DNA of 64,000 nt from Bacteroidota bacterium (GCA_018268085.1 JAFDXE010000005.1:1-64000); one strand, 5' to 3'; shown: positions 42,901-51,784, numbered from the stretch's first letter. Made by a program: numbers and translations. The notes: generated by a model from the letters alone, not told the origin.

Positions 42901-44588
42901 ACCTGGCTGTTGCATACGGTGATATCAGTTGTGCTGGATGTTACTTCTCCAACAGTGAGTTCAAGCGTTGCTATAGAATCACATCCATTACTGCTGGTAA
43001 GCGTTACCGTATAGGTTCCACCTGCGTTAAAATTACTTCCGTTCCAATGAAAAGGAAGCTGGTTGCTGCAAATGCTGATTGGAGTTGTGCTGTTTGCGTA
43101 AGGATTTACCGTAAGATTCAAACTTGCCAATGAATCGCAACCGGAAACACTGGTTAAAGAAATGCCGTATATGCCTGTAGTGTTATACGAATTTCCATTC
43201 CAAACATAGGGCAAATGATTGCTGCATACGGTTACAACCGTAGAACCTGGAATTACCTGTTGAACTGAAACAACTGCAGTATCAACCGAATGACAGTCAT
43301 CAATAATTACCGGTGGGCTAAACACATAAATGCCTGCAGATGCGAAAACCTGTCCATGCCAGTTAAAAGGAAGGCTGGATTCGCACAGCGATAAACTATC
43401 TGTGATTACCGATGGGTTTTGCACAAATAAATGAAGTGTAGCAACAGAATCGCAACCAGCGCTGGTTACAAATGAAGCGCTGTAATTACCGGCGGCAGAA
43501 CAGGTAACTCCATTCCAGATATACGGCAACGCTGCGCTGCACACCGTAAGTGAGGTAGTGCTTGTTAAAAAAGATACGGTGGTTAATTGCAGCGTTGCTA
43601 CAGAATCGCATCCATTCGTTCCCGTTAGTGTTGTAGAATAAGTTCCTGAGGCCGGGCAGGTTATCGAATTCCAGGTGAATGGTAACTGTCCGGTACAGAT
43701 CGTAATATTTGTAGTGCTGCTGGTGGGAATACGCGTATTAAGATGCAGTATAGCTGTTGAATCACATCCCGATGCGCTTGTTAGTATTACCGGAAAATTC
43801 CCGGAGAATGTATAATTGTTTCCATTCCAGGTGTACGGTAACTGATTCGTACAAACCGTTACATAGGTATGGCTGGTAACAGGTGGAATTACTGATAATA
43901 CCAATGTAGCGGTTGAATCGCAACCATTGCTGTTAATGAAAGAAAGCGAATAAGTCCCTGCAGTGGTATATGTATTGCCGTTCCAGTGAAAAGGAAGATC
44001 GTTGCTACAAGCGGAAACTGAGGTAGTGCTTGAACTAACATGATTCACAGTAAGATTAAGTGTTGCAATAGAATCGCAACCAGCCGCACTCGTTAGTACA
44101 ACAGCATAAGTTCCGGCACTGGAATAATTATTTCCGTTCCAGTTAAATGGCAACTGGTTGTTACAGATAACCCTGGTAGTTGTACTATGAACGACATGGT
44201 TTACAGTTAAACTTAATATTGGTACAGAGTCGCATCCATTACTGCTTGTTAAGGTTACAGCATACGTACCGCTTCCTGTAAATGACTGTCCGTTCCAATG
44301 ATAGGGTAACTGGTCATCACATATAACAGCATTGGTAATACTGGTGCCCACATTGTTTACAGTTAAATGTAGTATCGCAATTGAATCCTGGCCGTTACCT
44401 GTTGTTAAGGTTGCAGTATAAGTTCCTGCCGTTAAGCAGGTAATATTATTCCAGGTATAGGGCAACTGGTTATTACAAATGGTGAGATTTGTTGTGCTCG
44501 TAGGTGGAAATGCCCTGGCATAACTAACCGTTACCGTTAAAAACAGAAACCATGTGCAGATATGAAAAAGTATTGATTGGTTTTTCAT
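39939..44588 (-). CDS. giant tandem-repeat secreted protein with gliding-motility C-terminal domain (T9SS type B)
   Basis: About 1549 residues from ATG 44588 (or 1554 from 44603). A signal peptide (FLFLTVTVSYARA) is followed by 23 imperfect repeats of about 52 residues with the frame C-x2-QLPY-W-NG ... GTY-V-L-x5-GCDS-A-L-L-V. Then come one Ig-like domain (about residues 1240-1310), two beta-rich domains with one Cys pair each, and a CHU_C gliding-motility-associated C-terminal domain (PTAFSPNGDGLND ... NVVLIR). This last part directs export by the type IX system. Each full repeat has two cysteines and could hold one disulfide. It is probably an extracellular adhesin or filament. Confidence 0.9.
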   Translation of the reverse strand: MKNQSILFHICTWFLFLTVTVSYARAFPPTSTTNLTICNNQLPYTWNNITCLTAGTYTATLTTGNGQDSIAILHLTVNNVGTSITNAVICDDQLPYHWNGQSFTGSGTYAVTLTSSNGCDSVPILSLTVNHVVHSTTTRVICNNQLPFNWNGNNYSSAGTYAVVLTSAAGCDSIATLNLTVNHVSSSTTSVSACSNDLPFHWNGNTYTTAGTYSLSFINSNGCDSTATLVLSVIPPVTSHTYVTVCTNQLPYTWNGNNYTFSGNFPVILTSASGCDSTAILHLNTRIPTSSTTNITICTGQLPFTWNSITCPASGTYSTTLTGTNGCDSVATLQLTTVSFLTSTTSLTVCSAALPYIWNGVTCSAAGNYSASFVTSAGCDSVATLHLFVQNPSVITDSLSLCESSLPFNWHGQVFASAGIYVFSPPVIIDDCHSVDTAVVSVQQVIPGSTVVTVCSNHLPYVWNGNSYNTTGIYGISLTSVSGCDSLASLNLTVNPYANSTTPISICSNQLPFHWNGSNFNAGGTYTVTLTSSNGCDSIATLELTVGEVTSSTTDITVCNSQVPFIWNGNSYSTNGTYVVHLTNGAGCDSIATLHFVVEPFLSSTTTVNICSNQLPYTWNGNDYTIDGIYSLSLQSNAGCDSIATLELIINDVITSTTTINICSNQLPYTWNGNDYTSTGTYSVSLITAGGCDSVANLDLTVYPVVSSITHLTICNNQLPYSWNGNSYPADGIYLVTLTSADGCDSLATLQLEVTDILTSTTNVNICPALLPYSWNGNNYNTGGTYSVTLVNEAGCDSVPILSLTVVPYVTSTTNITICNNELPYTWNGNTFAAPGTYSVLLTGQSICDSLATLQLTVLPAITSATIVEICASQLPYVWNGNSYSTSGIYQVTLTSSVGCDSIASLKLEVHPTSTSNSLLSVCDSQLPVTWNGNTYSTAGTYTVLLTNSQGCDSLASLQLEVHTTATSTTGITVCLNQLPYSWNANSYAVPGTYSVTLVSSAGCDSIATLHLSAEAVVNSTTNISICTNQLPYSWNGNNYVASGTYNATLVSASGCDSLANLQLTVNNNTSSTTVETVCENQLPFNWNGQSYNTPGIHTVMLVNTAGCDSIASLDLHIHYNTSGTTSAVICDDHLPYIWNGQQYTSTGNYSTHLINSYGCDSVAVLQLTVNPVTYSNNSATVCSSSLPYVWNGLPLNTAGIHTITLTGSSGCDSIASLDLVINPTPPAPNVNNPIVYCQFDSPDPLVANSNIPGASLLWYNVATGGSSSTGTPVVSTVTPGTTAYYVSQVINNCEGPRSVITVTVNSKPALGPDKDIRVCFGETADLSSLYTTNTLAASWEFNNELINNVSAVSQQGIYTLTVENASGCKDTALVTLNIQPEVFANAGSDADAEYNIPYQLTGSGGGAYNWSPASVLNNPFAQNPLATLTSNTTFILTVSDNFGCTATDTVAIRVLKGPTFYVPTAFSPNGDGLNDVFKPTPVGIATLEFFRVYNRFGELVFETHEIGKGWDGTYKSMKQNIGNYVWSVQGIDRTGKLKTLKGNVVLIR
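40920..44492 (-). repeat. 23 tandem repeats of ~156 bp inside the giant secreted protein gene
   Basis: Protein repeats start with ICNNQLPY-type and end with GCDSIATLxLTV-type motifs at a regular spacing of 51-54 codons. DNA copies differ in many silent and coding positions, so the array is old or under diversifying change and not a recent expansion. Repeats 12 and 13 (around 42480-42790) are the most alike, sharing INICSNQLPYTWNGNDYT. Repeat 8 (DDCHSVDT) is the most divergent. Confidence 0.85.
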
Positions 44589-44908
44589 TTTGCCAGACAA
44601 CAACTGTTATCTTATTCATTTTGAATCGAAGGCTAAAGAAGGTATTTGCAATGTACCAAAAATCCACCTAAGATGCAGCTTCGAATGTGCCTTCCTGTAA
44701 GAAAGATAGAATGTACTACATCCCGGCAAAAGATGTTTTTACAAATGAGGCTTCAACGCATGCAAAACGGGTTAAAAAGTTAAGCCAGGCATTTTATATA
44801 ACAGCAGTGGAAAGACGAATTGCTTTTAGTGTGCTTATAAAAAAACGTACAACGAAAAGTAAAGTATGGGGATTAATAAAATTGAAATAAGAACAAAGAT
44901 GAGTTAAT

Positions 44909-44936
44909 AAAAAAGGGCTGCATAGAAATGCTGCCC
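44909..44936 (-). terminator. Rho-independent terminator, minus strand
   Basis: On the minus strand GGGCAGCAT-TTCT-ATGCAGCCC forms a 9-bp stem with one T-T mismatch and a 4-base loop, directly followed by six T's. This is a canonical terminator. The nearest upstream start of transcription is the promoter element 33 bases away at 44969-44976. Confidence 0.7.
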
Positions 44937-44968
44937 CGCTTAATCCAATATCCTATGAAAAACCAAGA

Positions 44969-44976
44969 CAAATATA
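44969..44976 (-). promoter_or_regulatory. -7 promoter element (TATATTTG), minus strand
   Basis: TATATTTG on the minus strand fits TAnnTTTG exactly. A TTTG is found 24 bases upstream, somewhat farther than usual. A start here would be followed within about 55 bases by the terminator at 44909-44936, so either a very small RNA or an attenuated leader of the giant repeat gene (ATG about 375 bases further) would result. Confidence 0.45.
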
Positions 44977-45097
44977 GAAACATTTCTGAAACTTGTAGTA
45001 CAAATACTACATTATTTTTTTAAAAATACTACTTTTTTTTAAACCGACCGAATTGTATAGTGTGTAACTGATAGAATATCAATAGAATATAATAATT

Positions 45098-45128
45098 CGG
45101 TCCTTGTAGAAATTTTCTACAGGGACCG
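45098..45128 (-). terminator. long hairpin after the T9SS protein gene, probable terminator
   Basis: CGGTCCTTGTAGAA pairs with TTCTACAGGGACCG over 14 bp (one G-T) with a very small AT loop. It lies 33 bases beyond the stop codon of the minus-strand 724-residue protein gene and, read on the minus strand, is followed by AATTATTATATTCT. The U-tract is broken, so termination strength is uncertain. Confidence 0.55.
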
Positions 45129-45160
45129 GTATCATGAAAAAATTTTTATTAAAAAAAGGC

Positions 45161-47335
45161 TTATTCGATGAGAAGCTGTGTTGTAAACCTGCTTCCGCTG
45201 TCACTTACAACACTTAGTTGATAGGTGCCTGTTGCAATTATAGAAGCAGGCTTAATAGACAGGCTCGTATTTTCCTGGCTGATAATGAAGGTATTCTTAT
45301 AAAGGGTTTTTCCGCTTTTATCGGTAAGGGTAATATTGTACCTGCCTTTTTTATGTATAAAATGCAGGTTGATAACTTTGTCTTTTACAGGATTAGGGTG
45401 CACTGATATACCGGCTATGCGTACAAGCGGATCTATGCGAACGATAGCACTATAATCTGTTTGCCTGTTAATATTGATGGCTTTAATGCGATAATAATTG
45501 ATGGCATCAGGCATATGCTGGTCGGGAAATTCGTAAGCTGCATTACTACCGTTATTTGAAACCATCGAAGTACTGCCGATGGATATAAAATGCCTGCCAT
45601 CATTACTTCTTTCAACAAGGTATTGCTGAACATTCAATTCATTTGCTGTTTGCCACTTTACTATTGATGATTGCTCACTGGTACGAGTAGCTGAAATATC
45701 GATGAATGTTACCGGAACAATGCTCATCAGTTTAAAAACGATCATAAATCTGTCTGCCGCTGCTGATCCCAATTCCGGGGTTACTGAAAAATCAATGATA
45801 CTGCTATCGGTAAGGCTAACTGGCGTTTGACTATTAAGGAATTTATCAACCAGGTACGCTGTTGCATTTGAAGAAACAGCTATAGGTGCAAACCTGAATT
45901 GATAAGGTTGCTGTTTTAAATTCTGCAGATGAAAGAAAATGGTATCGTTGTCTGTAATTTCATTACGGGCTTCAACTGCCAATAACTTTCCATCACGGTA
46001 AATACCAAAATTTTCACCACCATTTACTATTTTCATTGCATCTGATTCGTTGAGTTCATTGCCCAGTCCGTTTTCAAATGCCACCACGTTTCCATCTGCT
46101 ATCATGCCATTGGCTGTGAACAATGCACTGAACAAAAATTGCCTGTTTGGCGGTAAGCCGCCATAGTTATTTAATTGAGCTTTTGTTACCAGCCTGCTTC
46201 CCGCCTGTTTACAATTCTCATTAAACTGAATATTACCTCCGGTGCTGTTTCCCTGTACGAGAAATGCCTGCCCCGACTCAATATAAGGAGCAGGTGTTGC
46301 AGCCGGATATAATGTAGTTGCACTTCCTGCCGCAGGGATATAACCCGTAACAGCACTCAGTGTTTGATAGCCGCCTGAATTCCAGTTACCATTCAGCTTC
46401 GGATCCCATACATAATAAACATTGTTGATGCCGGAGCTTGCCTGGTACACTTTATCAAACTCAATCCGGGAAGCATACGGATTTCCGGCACTTTGAAACA
46501 TGTTGGCCTGCACAGGTACAGAAGGTGGCGGATTAAAAGCGGTAAATAAATTTCCTTTGCTCCGCATGTTGGTATTGTTGGGCGCTGCGGAAGATGAAGT
46601 GATCGTTCTGTCACCTCTTACATACAACATATATCCCAGTTTTTGCTGAAGTAATCCGGATGTATTTGTTATAGCGGTCCAGTTATCAGATGCGTCATTG
46701 TAGTATTTTAAAGATGGAAGGGCTGTAGTAATATCAAAGCCACTACCCGTTCCTGTTATGATTGTTCCATATCCTGACGGTGTACTTCCCGATTCCTGCC
46801 ATGACTGAAAAATAGTTTGCCCGCTTGTTGGTGTTGCCAGGAACTGCCATGATTTTGCATGCTGCCCATTAGCAGTACCAGTATTGATAAATCGTTCTAC
46901 AGTAACATTTCCTGTAATATCCCCATTAGTAAGTTTGCCAATATAAGCCGTTGCTGTGTCTGAAGATTTTAACGTAAACGCCTTGTCATTTGTAATACCA
47001 TCTGCATCTACTACAGTTGTTCCTTCAATCTCCAGGGCGTTTAACACCGCCGCATCACCGTTATTTATTTTAGTGCCGTTACCTCTGAATGTTACGTTGT
47101 AAAAAAGCGTTTGCTGCGATCCTGCAATTGAAGTAGCTCCGGCTCCATCAAATATTACTGTACTACTATCGGGGATAAACACACCGTCATTTTTAATCCC
47201 GCTGTTATCAACAACCAATTGAATTGTTCCTTCTGCAACTACTTTAATACCGGCATTTAATTGTACAACCTGCGCCATACAATTAACTGCAGTCATGAAG
47301 CCGGCGGTGAGTACAGTTTTTTTAATCGGGTTCAT
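45161..47335 (-). CDS. secreted T9SS type A sorting-domain protein
   Basis: A 724-residue protein with a signal peptide (TVLTAGFMTAVNCMAQ). The central part has a low-complexity beta-rich stretch, then conserved FQSAGNPYASRIEFDKVY and VKWQTANELNVQQYLVERSNDG segments commonly seen in large Bacteroidota surface proteins (fibronectin-like region about residues 540-640). The last 80 residues (VHPNPVKDKVINLHF ... GTYQLSVVSDSG) are a Por secretion system type A sorting domain. The gene starts 5 bases after the stop of the 1255-residue S74 protein, so the two are co-transcribed and probably work together on the cell surface. Its ligand is unknown. Confidence 0.88.
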   Translation of the reverse strand: MNPIKKTVLTAGFMTAVNCMAQVVQLNAGIKVVAEGTIQLVVDNSGIKNDGVFIPDSSTVIFDGAGATSIAGSQQTLFYNVTFRGNGTKINNGDAAVLNALEIEGTTVVDADGITNDKAFTLKSSDTATAYIGKLTNGDITGNVTVERFINTGTANGQHAKSWQFLATPTSGQTIFQSWQESGSTPSGYGTIITGTGSGFDITTALPSLKYYNDASDNWTAITNTSGLLQQKLGYMLYVRGDRTITSSSAAPNNTNMRSKGNLFTAFNPPPSVPVQANMFQSAGNPYASRIEFDKVYQASSGINNVYYVWDPKLNGNWNSGGYQTLSAVTGYIPAAGSATTLYPAATPAPYIESGQAFLVQGNSTGGNIQFNENCKQAGSRLVTKAQLNNYGGLPPNRQFLFSALFTANGMIADGNVVAFENGLGNELNESDAMKIVNGGENFGIYRDGKLLAVEARNEITDNDTIFFHLQNLKQQPYQFRFAPIAVSSNATAYLVDKFLNSQTPVSLTDSSIIDFSVTPELGSAAADRFMIVFKLMSIVPVTFIDISATRTSEQSSIVKWQTANELNVQQYLVERSNDGRHFISIGSTSMVSNNGSNAAYEFPDQHMPDAINYYRIKAININRQTDYSAIVRIDPLVRIAGISVHPNPVKDKVINLHFIHKKGRYNITLTDKSGKTLYKNTFIISQENTSLSIKPASIIATGTYQLSVVSDSGSRFTTQLLIE

Positions 47336-47340
47336 GATGG

Positions 47341-50300
47341 TTAGTTTTTAATGCCAAGCTTTTCTTTAATCAATAGCAGATCTTTTTCGAGTTGCGCATT
47401 TTTTTGTTTCAATGCATCATTCTCTTTTTTGATCAGCTCAATTTCTGCCTGTTGTTCCTGGATTGCTTTTACTGTTACCGGAATGATATCTGAATAGTAA
47501 ATTCCAAGACGATCTGTTTCTGCGGTAGCATCAGCACCGGCATTTTGAGAAGCTTCTTTCAACTCACCTGTTTGAACAACTTCTGCCAGCACCGGTTTTA
47601 CTTCCTGGGCAATAAATCCAATTTTTCTTCCCAACTGAGGGTGTGTTTTCCAGTTATAGCTTACCGGGCGAAGCTTCATGATTTCATTTAAACCATAATT
47701 CAGGTTTTCAATATTTTCTTTTTCCCTGGCGTCCGAAGTATTGATCACGCCATTAAACGCATATACCGTTAACCATCTGTTGGCAGCTTGCCCTAATGTT
47801 TGCGTAGCATCAGCAACCGTTCTAAATGTATTTGTTCCCATCTGGTAATAATCGGTTGGCGTTGCTGCAAAATCATCTGTTGCTCTTGAAAAGGTTAACC
47901 ATGAACTCGCATCTACCCGAACCTTCCAGTCTGCACCGGCCCCGGTTTTCACCAGTTCCAGTCCCGGATCATAAGAGGCATTTACACTTGCAATTCTGGC
48001 ACTCACGTTATTGGCTGTGCTTTCATATATGTGCAATTTGGTAAGCGGCGTTGTTAAACCGATTCCTACGCGGCCACTGTTATGAATGGCGAGTCTTGTA
48101 TTATTGCCGCCCGCTCTCAAATACACTGAACTGTCAATTGAAAACACCATTCCACTGCGGATACTCGTTGCCGTTGTTCCAGACAATAACCCGTTTTCTG
48201 TATTGGTTGGATTGGAGAGTTGTATATACGACTGAATATTATCTTCTACAATCATTGAAGAGTTTGGAAGGAAGGCGCCACCGCTTGTGCCACCGTTACG
48301 AATATGCAAACGGGAATTGGGTGTGGATGTACCAATACCAACACTGGTATTTACTGTAGCTCCATTAATACCATTTATACTTCCTAAAACAAGACTGTTG
48401 TTCTGACCGGCATAAGCCAGTGCACCAATAGCAGTTGCATTGCTAAACGACGAAGGAGCAACGTTAGATCCATAGCCCAAAAGCGTAAAACTATTTCCAT
48501 TGAAGATACTGGATCCGGCATCTTTGCCTATTACGGTATTCTGGAAACCGACGGTATTATTCCGTAAAGCATTTGTGCCAACAGCAACATTATCATTGCC
48601 GCTTGTAGAAGAAGACATTGCCAGGTGACCTATAACCGTATTGTTATTTCCAATGTTGGTGTACAAAGCACTATCTCCTACGGCTACATTGTTGTCGCCA
48701 ATAGTACCGGCAAATAATGATCTTACGCCTACGGCTGTATTATTGGAACCCGTTTTATTATATCTCAACACATTTAAGCCGATTGCTGTATTTGTTTTAC
48801 CCGTAGTGGTATTCATTAAAGAACTTGCACCGATACCGATATTTTCTGAACCTGTTAATGATGCACCGCCAGCACCGAATCCGGCACTATTACCAATAAA
48901 AATGTTCTCATCTGTTTCGTTATTGTAGCCTGCAAAGTATCCGATGTTTACCGTTTTTTTAATGCTATCAGAATTTCCTGCCGCAAAATAACCCACAGCA
49001 ACATTATCTGAAACTCCTTTTGTACCGGCAACACCAAACATTGCACCGCGGCCAATAGCTGTATTGTGTGAACTGCTATCTGAAAATTCAAGCGCACCCA
49101 CACCTATTGCGGTGTTTTCAATACCCGACTTATTTAAACGTAAGCTACGCCAACCCACAGCCGTATTGTATGCACCACTAGTATCATAAAACATCGATTC
49201 AAAACCCACAGCCGTATTATAATCAGAAGTTTTATGATTAAACATACTGTTAGTTCCTAATGAAGTATTACCGCCGGAGGTGAGTGCATTTCTCAAGGCA
49301 CTTGTACCTAACGCTACATTATAACTTCCACTTCTGTTTTCTGCCATTGATAAAAATCCTACAGAAGTATTATAAATACCGCTTGTATCTGAACGGAGAA
49401 CGCCTGCACCAACCGCTACATGGCCAAAGTACCTGGTAGAACGCAGCGCATCATTTCCAACCGCTGTGTTATCGAAAGGATAGTTAAGCCCCTGTGGATT
49501 ATAGGCATCATGCATTGCCCAGTTACCAATAGCTGTGTTATTGCTGCCTGTTTTATTCATCATCAACGAATAAGCGCCTACGGAGGTATTTGCCATTCCG
49601 GTAGTAACGCTGTCCTGGCTCGAAATTCCAATGGCGGTGTTCGGATAGGTAGCAACGTTATTGGCCAGGGCCCTGCTTCCTATTGCTACATGTCCTCCCA
49701 TATTTGTTGCATTCACGTTGGTTAGTGCTTTGTAACCAATGGCAACATTATCGTTTGCTTTATTTTGATTTAACGCCGAATCTCCAACGGCAACATTCCT
49801 GGATGGTGCAGCACCGGTAAAAAAGCCCGGTTCAAAAATCGACATAGCCTTATGTCCAACTACTGTATTCTGGCTACCGAATGCATTGCCGTTGAGTGCA
49901 GCATATCCAATCATCGTATTCTCAATTCCCTGTGTAGGGTTAATAGATGTTCTTGAATTGGAATAGCCTGCATAAGCACCCACAGCAGTATTAAAGTCTG
50001 CCTTATTAAAAAACAAGGATGCGTATCCGATCGAAACGGTTTGTTCTGTTGAATCTCCGCTATAACCGGCATAAGAACCGATAACGGTATTGCTCTTTCC
50101 GGATGTGTCTGACACCATTGCATTAATACCAATGGCAACGTTATCATTTCCCCTGAGGTGATGGTACAACGCAAATGATCCCATACCTGTATTGGCAATT
50201 CCGGATGAATCTGAATACCCGGTAGCATAACCCAGGTAACTGTTATAATAACCCGACTTTGAAAGCCTGGCAGCACTTCTTCCAATAGCGGTGTTGGCAT

Positions 50301-51108
50301 AACCGGAAGTATTTTCTCTCAAAGCGCTAACACCAATTGCAGTATTTTCATACCCTGTTGTATTCTGGTACATCGCTTCACTTCCCATGGCTGTATTTTT
50401 TCCTCCGTTGCCTGTTGATGTAGGCTGATTTGAAAACAATACCTTACTTCCGATTGCAGTATTATCTCCAAAATAATTTGCTCCGGGATTGAATGATTGT
50501 GAAAAAAGAGAAGAATCGCCAACGGCTGTATTTCTTAAACTGGTAACATTGTTTTGCATTGAATTATTTCCAATGGCAACATTTGCATAAGCAGTTGTAT
50601 TCTTCTGTAATGTTTTTGAACCCACACCAACGTTGTTAAAATTAGTTGTGTTCACACCGGAGCTATCGCCAATAAAATAATTTTTTGTTGCACTGTTCCA
50701 ACGCCCGATCCATTTATTGTTTTGCCTGAAACTTAAAGCGATATCATCTGTTGTTCCGAAAAAGTTATTATTTGCTGTCGTACCTGCGTTACCGGTAGTA
50801 GCCCAGCCACTTACTGTTTTTGCGGTTGACAACCACTGCCAGTTGGTACCATCATAAAAATAAAACCCGGTACTATCCGGGGCATTCTGGTAAACCATTA
50901 ATCCTGTTGCAGGATTGGCAATTCCATTCCGTTCTGTTTTACTCATTCTGGGAATAAGTATTCCTTTATCTGTACTGCTTACATCTAATATGGAACTGGC
51001 TGCAGCGGGAGCTCCTGAAGTATTAACTCCCAATGATTGAGCCTTTGCGCAATAGTGTACCGTGCTGGCAATAATAACTGCCATCACTAAACGTAGATGT
51101 TTAGTCAT
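47341..51108 (-). CDS. giant NTAIG-repeat protein with C-terminal peptidase S74 chaperone domain
   Basis: A 1255-residue secreted protein (signal peptide about residues 1-23, ending CAKAQ). After an N-terminal globular part (SSILDVSSTDKGILIPRMS, found in many tail-fibre-like Bacteroidota proteins), residues about 150-910 are dozens of short repeats of the type NTAIG-x2-AL-x5-G-x-N. These resemble trimeric left-handed beta-rolls of YadA-like heads. The end has SDAREKENIENLNYGL and IGFIAQEVKPVL, the S74 intramolecular chaperone domain, followed by a C-terminal coiled coil (residues 1215-1250). It should form a trimeric fibre. No classic T9SS signal is seen, so secretion may depend on its operon partner. 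Confidence 0.88.
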   Translation of the reverse strand: MTKHLRLVMAVIIASTVHYCAKAQSLGVNTSGAPAAASSILDVSSTDKGILIPRMSKTERNGIANPATGLMVYQNAPDSTGFYFYDGTNWQWLSTAKTVSGWATTGNAGTTANNNFFGTTDDIALSFRQNNKWIGRWNSATKNYFIGDSSGVNTTNFNNVGVGSKTLQKNTTAYANVAIGNNSMQNNVTSLRNTAVGDSSLFSQSFNPGANYFGDNTAIGSKVLFSNQPTSTGNGGKNTAMGSEAMYQNTTGYENTAIGVSALRENTSGYANTAIGRSAARLSKSGYYNSYLGYATGYSDSSGIANTGMGSFALYHHLRGNDNVAIGINAMVSDTSGKSNTVIGSYAGYSGDSTEQTVSIGYASLFFNKADFNTAVGAYAGYSNSRTSINPTQGIENTMIGYAALNGNAFGSQNTVVGHKAMSIFEPGFFTGAAPSRNVAVGDSALNQNKANDNVAIGYKALTNVNATNMGGHVAIGSRALANNVATYPNTAIGISSQDSVTTGMANTSVGAYSLMMNKTGSNNTAIGNWAMHDAYNPQGLNYPFDNTAVGNDALRSTRYFGHVAVGAGVLRSDTSGIYNTSVGFLSMAENRSGSYNVALGTSALRNALTSGGNTSLGTNSMFNHKTSDYNTAVGFESMFYDTSGAYNTAVGWRSLRLNKSGIENTAIGVGALEFSDSSSHNTAIGRGAMFGVAGTKGVSDNVAVGYFAAGNSDSIKKTVNIGYFAGYNNETDENIFIGNSAGFGAGGASLTGSENIGIGASSLMNTTTGKTNTAIGLNVLRYNKTGSNNTAVGVRSLFAGTIGDNNVAVGDSALYTNIGNNNTVIGHLAMSSSTSGNDNVAVGTNALRNNTVGFQNTVIGKDAGSSIFNGNSFTLLGYGSNVAPSSFSNATAIGALAYAGQNNSLVLGSINGINGATVNTSVGIGTSTPNSRLHIRNGGTSGGAFLPNSSMIVEDNIQSYIQLSNPTNTENGLLSGTTATSIRSGMVFSIDSSVYLRAGGNNTRLAIHNSGRVGIGLTTPLTKLHIYESTANNVSARIASVNASYDPGLELVKTGAGADWKVRVDASSWLTFSRATDDFAATPTDYYQMGTNTFRTVADATQTLGQAANRWLTVYAFNGVINTSDAREKENIENLNYGLNEIMKLRPVSYNWKTHPQLGRKIGFIAQEVKPVLAEVVQTGELKEASQNAGADATAETDRLGIYYSDIIPVTVKAIQEQQAEIELIKKENDALKQKNAQLEKDLLLIKEKLGIKN
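48370..50660 (-). repeat. NTAIG-type short tandem repeats
   Basis: The coding stretch consists of degenerate units of about 14-23 codons with the cores NTAIG, NVAIG, NTSVG or NTVIG, each commonly followed by x2-AL/SM and then a glycine-asparagine turn. The regularity is at protein level; nucleotide copies are diverged. Confidence 0.8.
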
Positions 51109-51388
51109 CTTATACTGTGGTTTGATTATGTAAGGTAACAGGCGTTAAAACCAGGTTATCCAATTTTATAACGCTAAATTATTATCTGTAAAAGGGAAGT
51201 GTATGTTCTAATTAATCAACGGCATCATGTGTTTAACAACCGGTAAAATTTGTAATTAAGTTGAGATAAACTGCTGCTGTCTCCTACTGCTGAGGCTTGA
51301 GCGGGCTTTTTGTATATAGATGGCAACGGTGCGCTATTACCTTAAAATGCTGGTTGATCTTTGCAGAAAGAAAATCTTAACGCAGCTA
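51109..51388. other. 280-base intergenic region
   Basis: This is the leader region of the S74-protein operon and the 3' flank of the DUF3037 gene. I find no exact TAnnTTTG element on the minus strand and no strong hairpin; the S74 operon promoter is therefore not located. Confidence 0.4.
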
Positions 51389-51784
51389 TTATAATACAAG
51401 CTGTTGAAACAACTGGCTGATTATTTTCTTAGGATCTTCTCCTAAACCGGGATGTACTTTTGACGTTTGAATGATTGTACTTCTTTGTGCAGTTAACCAT
51501 CTGAATCGTTCCGGAGGTGAAAGTTGTGCAATGGGGCCTGCTGTTTTTTCTCCGGTTGCAATACTTTCGAATGCTTTTAAATGAGCAGATAATTCTTCTA
51601 CATCGCATTCAGCATCAACTACAGCAATCTTCTGTGGATTTAACGCGTACAGCACATGAAGAAAATTTAATTTCTTGCAGAATAAAATTATTCCTGCGTT
51701 GATGAATTCTTCCCGTTCAACCCTGGGAACAATCCGTATAACGGCATACTCAAATAATTGCTGATCTTGCATGGATTGCTTCAT
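51389..51784 (-). CDS. DUF3037 family protein
   Basis: A 131-residue protein. FEYAVIRIVPRVEREEFINAGIILFC at the start is the DUF3037 signature; the rest is helical with AHLKAFESIATG and SPPERFRWLTAQRSTIIQTS. The gene overlaps the end of the HipA-like kinase gene by 35 bases, so both products are made together. DUF3037 and HipA-like proteins are a recurrent pair in many bacteria; the biochemical role of DUF3037 is unknown. Confidence 0.88.
   Translation of the reverse strand: MKQSMQDQQLFEYAVIRIVPRVEREEFINAGIILFCKKLNFLHVLYALNPQKIAVVDAECDVEELSAHLKAFESIATGEKTAGPIAQLSPPERFRWLTAQRSTIIQTSKVHPGLGEDPKKIISQLFQQLVL

Larger units (their letters stand above)
44604..45160. other. 557-base intergenic region with a promoter, hairpins and no convincing gene
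   Basis: The gap between two large minus-strand genes has a minus-strand promoter element (44969-44976), a strong minus-strand terminator (44909-44936), a small dyad GTAGTA-CAAA-TACTAC (44995-45010), and a long hairpin at 45098-45128. Two small open frames (plus strand 44687-44890 and 44955-45023) have no ribosome site or family resemblance and I do not call them genes. Confidence 0.6.

Noticed and set aside
40920..44492. Regular repeats that could be taken as a CRISPR array
   Set aside because: The period is about 156 bp, the frame is open throughout, and the repeats are diverged protein repeats with conserved Cys and Trp; no identical short direct repeats with unique spacers are present.
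44687..44890. 67-codon plus-strand open frame in the long intergenic gap
   Set aside because: It has no ribosome site, no family resemblance, is lysine-rich from A-rich DNA, and stands opposite to the direction of the neighbouring genes.
44955..45023. 22-residue plus-strand frame starting MKNQDKYR
   Set aside because: It overlaps a minus-strand promoter and dyad; no upstream plus-strand promoter was seen and the length gives no support.
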